Part shown: in pieces, positions 14,477-20,019 of the stretch
Numbering within the stretch: the first letter of the stretch is position 1
Layout of the letters: the number at the start of each line of letters is the position of its first letter
Assembly (NCBI GenBank): GCA_019347595.1
Contig: JAHWLA010000018.1
Coordinates: 1 to 20,019, forward strand
Reading direction: 5' to 3'
Length of the DNA: 20,019 nucleotides
DNA from: Actinomycetota bacterium
GTDB taxonomy: Bacteria > Actinomycetota > Acidimicrobiia > Acidimicrobiales > JAHWLA01
The notes under the pieces: model-generated
What the model was told of the DNA's origin: nothing
The model's database searches: none
Seen by the model: only the letters and a program-made list of their open reading frames with translations
Program-made: the position numbers and the translations under genes

Positions 14477-15282
14477 CGACCCCCGACGTCCCCTACCGCT
14501 TCGAGCTCGAGCTCACCGTTCCCGGCACCGCCGAGCAGGTGTGGCACGCCATCGCGTCGGCCGAGGGCATCAGCGCCTGGCTGATGCCCACCGGGCTCGA
14601 GCCGCGCCAGGGCGGCGCCATCGCCTTCGACATGGGCCCCGACATGACGTCGCGGGGGCGGGTCAACGCCTTCGAGCCCACCCGCCGCTTCGCCTACGAG
14701 GAGGACTGGGCCGCCCTCGTCGGCCGGTCGGCCGCCGAGGTCACGCCGCTCGTCACCGAGTTCCTCGTGGAGGCGGAGTCGGGCGGAACGTGCGCCGTGC
14801 GCGTCGTCACCAGCGCCTTCGGCACCGGCGCCGACTGGGAGAACGAGTTCTGGGAGGAGATGAGCAACGGGTGGGCGCCCATGCTCGACAATCTCCGCCT
14901 CTACCTCACCCACTTCCCGGGGCAGCGGGCCACCAACCTGTGCGCGGGCGCCACCTCCACCGGCACGCCGGAAGCCTTGATCGACGCCGTGCGCGATGCG
15001 CTGGGGATCGCCGGTGCGGGTGAGGTGGTCGACGCCAACGGGATCGTGGGGCGAGTGGAGCGGTCGCTCCCCCGCCACTTCCTCCTGTGCCTCGACGAGC
15101 CCGCGCCCGGGTTCCTTTCCTTCTACGCCTTCACATCCGAGGGCAGCGCGGGCGTGCACGTGCAGGGCTACCTGTTCTCCGACGCGGCGCCCTCGGTCGT
15201 CGAGCGCGAGCAGCCACGCCTGCAGGCGTGGCTCGACGGCGTGGCGGCCGATGCCGCGACGGCAGACGCGAGCTCGGCGTGA
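14473..15282 (+). CDS. SRPBCC (AHSA1-like) protein, double-length
   Basis: 269 residues. The N-terminal domain (about 7-150) is a START-like SRPBCC fold with the AHSA1 pattern YRFELELTVPGTAEQVWHAIASAEGISAWLMPT ... TSRGRVNAFEPTRRFAYEED ... FWEEMSNGWAPMLDNLRLYL, a hydrophobic-ligand cavity. Residues about 160-260 form a second, divergent half (ALIDAVRDALGIAGAGEVVDANGIVGRVE, FLSFYAFTSEGSAGVHVQGYLF, REQPRLQAWLDGV); common AHSA1 proteins have about 150 residues. Its ATG at 14473 overlaps the ArsR stop and follows GAGGAG at good distance. The ArsR-SRPBCC pairing is widespread in actinobacteria; the ligand is generally unknown. It may bind the compound exported by the MFS protein encoded next. Confidence 0.87.
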   Translation: MTTPDVPYRFELELTVPGTAEQVWHAIASAEGISAWLMPTGLEPRQGGAIAFDMGPDMTSRGRVNAFEPTRRFAYEEDWAALVGRSAAEVTPLVTEFLVEAESGGTCAVRVVTSAFGTGADWENEFWEEMSNGWAPMLDNLRLYLTHFPGQRATNLCAGATSTGTPEALIDAVRDALGIAGAGEVVDANGIVGRVERSLPRHFLLCLDEPAPGFLSFYAFTSEGSAGVHVQGYLFSDAAPSVVEREQPRLQAWLDGVAADAATADASSA

Positions 15283-16631
15283 CGGACACCCTCCCACCGC
15301 GCGCCGCCGACTCGCCGTCGACCACGGGCATGCCCTCGGTGTTCAAGCGCCTGCTCGTCAACACCCTGGCCACCGGCATCACCAGTTCGTTCCTCTGGTT
15401 CGCCCTGACGTTCTGGGTGTACCTCGAAACCCGATCGGTCGTCGCCACCGGTGTGATCGGCGGCTCGTTCAGCATCTCCTCGGCGGTGCTCGGGCCCGCC
15501 TTCGGCACGTTCGTGGACCGGCACCGCAAGCACACCGCGCTGGTGGCCACCACGGCGATATCGAGCGCGTGCTTCGTGGTCGCCACCGCAGTCTTCGTCG
15601 CCGTGGACAGCGAGAGCCTCCTGCGCCTGCGCAGCCCGTGGTTCTGGTTGCTCGTCGCCTCGACGCTCTTCGGCTCGGTGGCCGGCCAACTGCGCAGCAT
15701 CGTGCTGTCCACGTGCGTGACCCTGCTCGTTCCCGAGGACCGACGCGACCGGGCCAACGGGATGGTAGGGACCGTGACCGGCATGTCGTTCGCCATCACG
15801 TCGGTGTTCAGCGGGCTGGTGATCGGCGGCCTCGGCATGGGATGGGCGTACTACCTGGCGCTCGCCCTCACCCTCGTCGCCCTCGCCCACATCGTCACCA
15901 TCCGCCTCGACGAGCCGGAACCGGAACCCGAGCGGCTCGCCGACGGGGCCGAGCGACCGCCGGCGGTCGACGTGCGCGGCGCCGTCGAGGCCATCCGAGC
16001 GGTGCCCGGACTGCCGATGCTCATCGGGCTGGCGGCCTTCAACAACCTCCTCGCCGGCGTATTCATGGCCCTCATGGACGCCTACGGGCTCGAGCTCGTG
16101 TCCGTGGAGGCCTGGGGCCTGCTGTGGGGCTTCATCTCCCTGGCGTTTATCGCTGGCGGCCTGTTCGTCGCCCGCTACGGGCTCGGCTCCCGGCCGCTGC
16201 GCATCGTGCTCGCGGGCAACCTCGTGAACTGGGGCGTGTGCTCGGTCTTCGCCGTGCGCTCGTCGATCGCCCTCGTCGTCGTCGGCATGGTGGTGTGGCT
16301 CGGGCTCATACCTGTCATCGAGGCGGCCGAGCAGACGATCCTCCAGCGGTCGATCCCCTACGAGCGCCAAGGCCGCGTCTTCGGGTTCGCCCAACTCGTC
16401 GAGAACGCGGCCTCGCCCCTGACCGCCTTCCTCATGGCGCCGCTGGCCGAGACGGTGTTCATGCCGCTCATGACCGACGGCGTCGGCGCCGACCTCATCG
16501 GCGACTGGTTCGGCACCGGCCCCGACCGCGGCATCGGCGTGATGTTCACGGTGGCGGGCATCACCGGCATCGTGGTGACGGCGTTGGCGTGGCGGTCCCG
16601 CTCCTACCGCCGCCTCGCCACCCAAGCCTGA
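15279..16631 (+). CDS. Major facilitator superfamily transporter
   Basis: 450-residue integral membrane transporter, probably a proton-coupled efflux pump. The first helix begins after a short cytoplasmic tail (VFKRLLVNTLATGITSSFLWFALTFWVYLE). Loop 2-3 carries the MFS signature-like GPAFGTFVDRHRKH (about 72-85), and about 10-12 hydrophobic segments follow. An acidic loop of about 30 residues (DEPEPEPERLADGAERPPAVD) separates the halves, and the second half has QGRVFGFAQLVENAASPL. The GTG at 15279 overlaps the SRPBCC stop as GTGA, so the three genes are translationally coupled. The substrate cannot be read; the third position under an ArsR repressor suggests detoxification or export of the inducing ligand. 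Confidence 0.92.
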   Translation: MTDTLPPRAADSPSTTGMPSVFKRLLVNTLATGITSSFLWFALTFWVYLETRSVVATGVIGGSFSISSAVLGPAFGTFVDRHRKHTALVATTAISSACFVVATAVFVAVDSESLLRLRSPWFWLLVASTLFGSVAGQLRSIVLSTCVTLLVPEDRRDRANGMVGTVTGMSFAITSVFSGLVIGGLGMGWAYYLALALTLVALAHIVTIRLDEPEPEPERLADGAERPPAVDVRGAVEAIRAVPGLPMLIGLAAFNNLLAGVFMALMDAYGLELVSVEAWGLLWGFISLAFIAGGLFVARYGLGSRPLRIVLAGNLVNWGVCSVFAVRSSIALVVVGMVVWLGLIPVIEAAEQTILQRSIPYERQGRVFGFAQLVENAASPLTAFLMAPLAETVFMPLMTDGVGADLIGDWFGTGPDRGIGVMFTVAGITGIVVTALAWRSRSYRRLATQA

Positions 16632-16636
16632 CCCCC

Positions 16637-16688
16637 CGTTCTGGTCCGTAGATCCGGCGCTGGAGCGCCGGATCTACGGACCAGAACG
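16637..16688 (+). terminator. Palindromic element, copy 2, between convergent genes
   Basis: A perfect 24-bp stem closed by loop TGGA. The outer 9 bases of the shared 48-bp unit are TTCTGGTCC and GGACCAGAA (16639-16647 and 16678-16686). It starts 5 bases after the MFS stop and ends 12 bases before the UPF0182 stop, so it could terminate both converging transcripts. There is no T-tract. The outer arms, the 4-base loop length and the following AGAACGAC match the element after clpP. Confidence 0.8.
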
Positions 16689-16700
16689 ACAGCACGCGGG

Positions 16701-19595
16701 TCAGGCGGAGCCGGACTGTTGGTTGGGCTCCTCGTCGATGCGGCGCAGAAGGGCGCCCACCTCGTTCATCTTCCGCTGGTAGCCGGCCAGGTCGCCGTTG
16801 CGCAACGCGGCCTGCGCCTCGTCGAAGGCGGCCTGCGCCTGGTCGATCAACGCCTGGATGCCGGGCGACGGCGTGGGCGTTGTGGTTGTCTCTGTCGGCC
16901 CCGCCGCCGGCGGCGCCGCATCGACCGGGGCCTTCTCCAGCGTCTCCGGCGCGGCACCGAATACCTTGATGAGCGCCTCCTGGAGCGTGGGCGCCATCTC
17001 CGCCCGGTCGGCGAACACCACGATCACCCGCTTCAGCTCGGGCAACGGGTTGTTCTCCGACTGCACGTACAGCGGCCGCACGTACAGGATCGAGTTGTTG
17101 ATCGGCAGCACCAGGATGTTGCCCTGCAACGCCTGCGAGCCGCGCTGGTCGAGCAGGGTGATCTCGCTGGTGATCGCCGCGTTGGCCTTGATGCGCGAGT
17201 CGATGAGCGACGGCCCGTCGATCTGGTCGCCTCGTGGGAGCTCGAACACCTCCAGCACGCCGTACGAACCCGGGTCGCTCTTGGCCGTCATGAAGGCGGT
17301 CAGGTTCTGCTGCTTGTCCGCCTCCGAGGCGGCCACGAAGGGCCGCAGCAGCAGGAACGACTCGCGCTGGTCGCCGGGCAGCCGCAGCAACTGGTACGTC
17401 GGGTCCATGCGCTTGGTCTGGCGCGGGACCAGGCGGCCGCTGGCGTCGAGCACCCGCACCTCCTGGGGCTGCGCCGAGGGGCGCCCCGAGCCGGGGTCCT
17501 GCGACACGTTCCACGAGTCGGTTCCCCGGTAGAACTCCACGGGGTCGGTGATGTGGTAGCGGCCGTACATGTTGGTCTGCACCCGGAAGATGTCCTCGGC
17601 GTAGCGCAGGTGGGCCACCAGCTCGGGCGACATGTCGGAGAACGGCGTGAACAGGTCGGGGAAGGCCTTGGCGTAGGCCTGGGCGATGGGGTCGTCGGGG
17701 TCGACGATGTAGAACTGCATCGTGCCGTCGTAGGCGTCGGTGACCACCTTGACCGAGTTGCGAACGTAGTTGAACCCTGTGTTCAGGCCGCTGCCCACCG
17801 GCAGCTCCTCCACGTTGGCCTGCTGGGCGTAGGGGTACCGCGAGGTTGTGGTGTAGGCGTCCTGGATCCAGAGGATGCGCCCGCCCACGATGACCGGGTA
17901 CGGGTCGGCGTCGTAGCGCAGGAACGGCGCCGCCTGTGTCACCCGCTCCCGGATGTCGCGGAAGAACACCGCACGCGACTCCGACGTCACCTGGTCGGAG
18001 ATCAGCACGTTCTGGTCGCCGAAGCGCAGGGCGAACGCCAGCTTGCGCAGGAACGACCCGACGCGGACGCCGCCCTCGCCCGCATACGTGCTCTCCTGGG
18101 TGGCGCCGCCCGGCTCCTGGAAGTCGATCTCCTTCTGCTTGGTGTTGACGAGCACGAAGCCGTCGAGGCCCTGGCCGAAGTAGATGCGGGGCTCGGTGAT
18201 CTCCGGTGTGCCGACCGGGGGGATGTCCTGCACCAGGAACTCGGGCTTGCCGTCGGCCGTCACCGCGTTGGCGGGCGACACCAGGGCGCCGTAGCCGTGG
18301 GTGTACTGGAGGTGGCGGTTGACCCACGACTGCGATGGCAGGTCCTCGCTGTAGAGCTCGCGCGCCGACACGATCGTCTGGAGCAGCTCGCCGTCGATGG
18401 TGTAGCGGTCGACGTCGACGTCGTTGAACCGGTAGTACTGCCGGATCTCCTGGAGCCGCTGGTACGTCTGGGTGACGTAGGCGGGGTCCCACAGGCGGAT
18501 GTTGCGGATCGTCGAGGCGTTCTCCTCGAGGTCGCCCGCCGTGAGCTGCTCGTCGTAGTTGAACGGCTTGACCTGAACCTTGTCGAGGCCCATGGCGGCG
18601 CGCGTGGCGTCGATGTTGCGCCGGATGTACGGCTCCTCGCGCTGCACCTCGGAGGGCTCCACCCGGAACTTCTGGATGAACGCCGGGTACACGGCGCCGA
18701 CGAGGACGGAGATGAACGCCCACAGCCCCACGGCGATGATCGGCAGCACCCAGCCCTGGCGCCGGATGTTGAGCAGGAGCAGGACGAACGCCACCACCGA
18801 GATCACCATGAGCAGTTGGAGCGCCGGGAGCTGGGCGTTGACGTCGGTGTACGTGGCACCCTGCACGGCGCCTCGCGTGGAGAAGTTCAGCTCGTACCGC
18901 TGGAGGTAGTACCCCACCGCCTTGAGCAGCGCCAGCACGCCGAGCAGCACCGAGATGTGCCCCTTGACCCGAGGCGCCACCCGCTGCGACGGGGCCTGGA
19001 GGCGGATGCCGCCGTTGAGGTAGTGGGCGATGAGGGTGACGACGGCAATGACGACGACGGCGACGAACAGCCAGTCGACGAGGAACGACAGGAACGGCAG
19101 GCGGAACACGTAGAAGCTGACGTCCTTGCCGAACTGCGGGTCGTTTGTCCCGAAATCCACGCTGTTGCGGAACAGCAGCCAGTTGTTCCACTGGCCCGCC
19201 GTTCCCCCGCCGACAAGCAGGGCGAACAGGGCCGCCACCAGGACGCGCACCTTGCCCGCGTGCCCGGCCACGGCGTCGTGGTAGCGCTGCACCAGCTCGT
19301 CCTCCGGCCCCATGGCCCGAAAGCGCGGGGCCAACCGGTCGGCGACGAACAGGTTCACCCACAGCAGCACGAAGAAGCCCGCCGTGAACAGGGCGACGAG
19401 GGCGAGCTTGGTGCCCAGCACGCCGCGCCACACGTCGCCGAAGCCGAGCTCGTCGAACCACAGGTAGGTCGTGTAGAAGCTCGCCAGCCCCCGCATCGAC
19501 GTGAGGACGAAGAACAGCGCCACGGCGACGGCGATGAGGGTGATCCGGCCCCGGTTGGCTCGACGCGGCCGGGACACCTCCGCGGGATTACGCAT
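16701..19595 (-). CDS. UPF0182 family membrane protein (COG1615)
   Basis: 964 residues, the normal size for this actinobacterial and cyanobacterial family of unknown function (Mycobacterium tuberculosis has members). Seven predicted membrane helices lie at about 18-34, 62-84, 115-132, 168-190, 211-229, 257-275 and 282-303. A large extracytoplasmic domain of about 550 residues follows, with family-typical blocks such as NIRLWDPAYVTQTYQRLQEI, FNDVDVDRYTIDG, THGYGALVSPAN and YGRYHITDPVEFYRG. The tail has a Pro/Thr linker (GPTETTTTPTPSPG, about 895-908) and a helical segment with repeated AQAAFDEAQAAL. The ATG at 19595 is 10 bases after the preceding gene, without a clear ribosome site. Transcribed towards the MFS gene; the palindrome at 16637-16688 separates them. 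Confidence 0.95.
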   Translation of the reverse strand: MRNPAEVSRPRRANRGRITLIAVAVALFFVLTSMRGLASFYTTYLWFDELGFGDVWRGVLGTKLALVALFTAGFFVLLWVNLFVADRLAPRFRAMGPEDELVQRYHDAVAGHAGKVRVLVAALFALLVGGGTAGQWNNWLLFRNSVDFGTNDPQFGKDVSFYVFRLPFLSFLVDWLFVAVVVIAVVTLIAHYLNGGIRLQAPSQRVAPRVKGHISVLLGVLALLKAVGYYLQRYELNFSTRGAVQGATYTDVNAQLPALQLLMVISVVAFVLLLLNIRRQGWVLPIIAVGLWAFISVLVGAVYPAFIQKFRVEPSEVQREEPYIRRNIDATRAAMGLDKVQVKPFNYDEQLTAGDLEENASTIRNIRLWDPAYVTQTYQRLQEIRQYYRFNDVDVDRYTIDGELLQTIVSARELYSEDLPSQSWVNRHLQYTHGYGALVSPANAVTADGKPEFLVQDIPPVGTPEITEPRIYFGQGLDGFVLVNTKQKEIDFQEPGGATQESTYAGEGGVRVGSFLRKLAFALRFGDQNVLISDQVTSESRAVFFRDIRERVTQAAPFLRYDADPYPVIVGGRILWIQDAYTTTSRYPYAQQANVEELPVGSGLNTGFNYVRNSVKVVTDAYDGTMQFYIVDPDDPIAQAYAKAFPDLFTPFSDMSPELVAHLRYAEDIFRVQTNMYGRYHITDPVEFYRGTDSWNVSQDPGSGRPSAQPQEVRVLDASGRLVPRQTKRMDPTYQLLRLPGDQRESFLLLRPFVAASEADKQQNLTAFMTAKSDPGSYGVLEVFELPRGDQIDGPSLIDSRIKANAAITSEITLLDQRGSQALQGNILVLPINNSILYVRPLYVQSENNPLPELKRVIVVFADRAEMAPTLQEALIKVFGAAPETLEKAPVDAAPPAAGPTETTTTPTPSPGIQALIDQAQAAFDEAQAALRNGDLAGYQRKMNEVGALLRRIDEEPNQQSGSA

Positions 19596-19605
19596 GAGGG
19601 CGACT

Positions 19606-20019
19606 CTAGGGGCCGGCAGGCACCAGCAGGCAGCGGCACCCGGCGTGGGCGGGCGGATGGAGCCTGCCGGTGGGGTATTCCTCGCCCCGGGGGGTGGGGC
19701 CGGCCAAGGCGTTGTCGTCGCAGTCGGGGCACGGCCCGCCCACGTCGTCGACGATCCAGCGCAGGGGCCCGCCCTCGGGGGTCCCCAGGAACGTGCCGCG
19801 TGAGAAGGCGGCGATCACGTGGTCGGCGGCGAGCTGCTCCAGCCGCTTGCCCTTGGTCTCCCGGTAGGCCGCGCCCACCCGCTCGACCACCAGCGCGGCC
19901 TCCTCGTCGGCGCCCTCCTCCAGGCCCCGCTCCAGGCGGCGACGCAGCGGCCCCACCAGGTCGTCGGCCAGGCTCGCGGCCAGGTCGTCGACGGCGACGG
20001 GAATGTCGGCGGCGTGCAC
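19606..20019 (-). CDS. Partial hypothetical protein with phage head-morphogenesis-like Cys-rich C-terminus
   Basis: 137 residues visible; the gene enters from the right edge, so its start is unknown even though the first visible codon is GTG. The visible part begins with an acidic helical region (VAVDDLAASLADDLVGPLRRRLERGLEEG). It ends with PCPDCDDNALAG (C-x2-C) followed by YPTGRLHPPAHAGCRCLLVPA. The combination of C-x2-C and a G-x-x-x-PPAHxGCRC block is reminiscent of the C-terminus of Mu gpF/SPP1 gp7 minor head proteins, though no other phage gene is visible. It lies 10 bases upstream of the UPF0182 gene and probably shares its transcript. Function unknown; metal binding by the four Cys and His is likely. 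Confidence 0.75.
   Translation of the reverse strand: MHAADIPVAVDDLAASLADDLVGPLRRRLERGLEEGADEEAALVVERVGAAYRETKGKRLEQLAADHVIAAFSRGTFLGTPEGGPLRWIVDDVGGPCPDCDDNALAGPTPRGEEYPTGRLHPPAHAGCRCLLVPAGP

Noticed and set aside
16561..19461. 966-codon alternate minus-strand frame over the UPF0182 gene
   Set aside because: Frame-shifted shadow with Arg/Gly/Pro-rich sequence; the UPF0182 frame has membrane helices and family blocks.
1..20019. CRISPR array, transposase, or prophage
   Set aside because: No spaced direct repeats, DDE or serine recombinase motifs, or phage structural gene runs were seen on either strand.

Overview
This window is high-GC DNA with dense genes, frequent GTG starts, many 4-base ATGA/GTGA stop-start overlaps and several starts that look leaderless. 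Together with a UPF0182 protein, an ERCC4-domain nuclease relic of actinobacterial type and a variant LPXTG surface signal, this points to an actinobacterium, possibly of the Acidimicrobiia. The phylum is well supported by gene content; the class is a guess.

Positions 1-8245 (minus strand) read from right to left: a fumarylacetoacetate-hydrolase-family enzyme, then a surface polysaccharide export and assembly cluster. The cluster holds an ABC permease (Wzm type), an ATPase with a C-terminal glycan-reader domain (Wzt type), a degenerate SAM-methyltransferase-like protein and three GT-B glycosyltransferases, two of them tandem paralogues. A secreted subtilisin-family protease follows, cut by the window edge. 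Most cluster genes overlap by 4 bases, so they are probably one transcript that builds, checks and exports a glycan.

Positions 8293-9835: a 48-bp palindromic element follows a solitary clpP. Next come a tRNA-Leu(UAG), a small zinc-ribbon protein gene running into the antisense strand of that tRNA, a small secreted protein with an MPITGG sorting-like signal, and (to 10835) a PLP enzyme of the D-threonine aldolase/D-serine dehydratase fold.

Positions 10882-11576 hold a decayed ERCC4-domain nuclease gene with three frameshifts, a nonsense codon and an internal deletion that removed the catalytic core.

Positions 11604-13833 hold the most interesting arrangement: a GAF-EAL (c-di-GMP phosphodiesterase) gene diverges from a MerR regulator with a CarH-like B12-binding domain. 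Their 46-bp shared intergenic region is almost filled by a 31-bp two-tier dyad. This suggests light- or B12-dependent control of c-di-GMP turnover.

Positions 13854-16631 form a compact operon (ArsR repressor, double-length SRPBCC protein, MFS transporter) driven by a leaderless promoter whose -35 box is embedded in a 20-bp palindrome. A second copy of the palindromic element (16637-16688) separates it from the convergent UPF0182 membrane protein gene and an upstream partial gene whose C-terminus resembles phage head-morphogenesis proteins.
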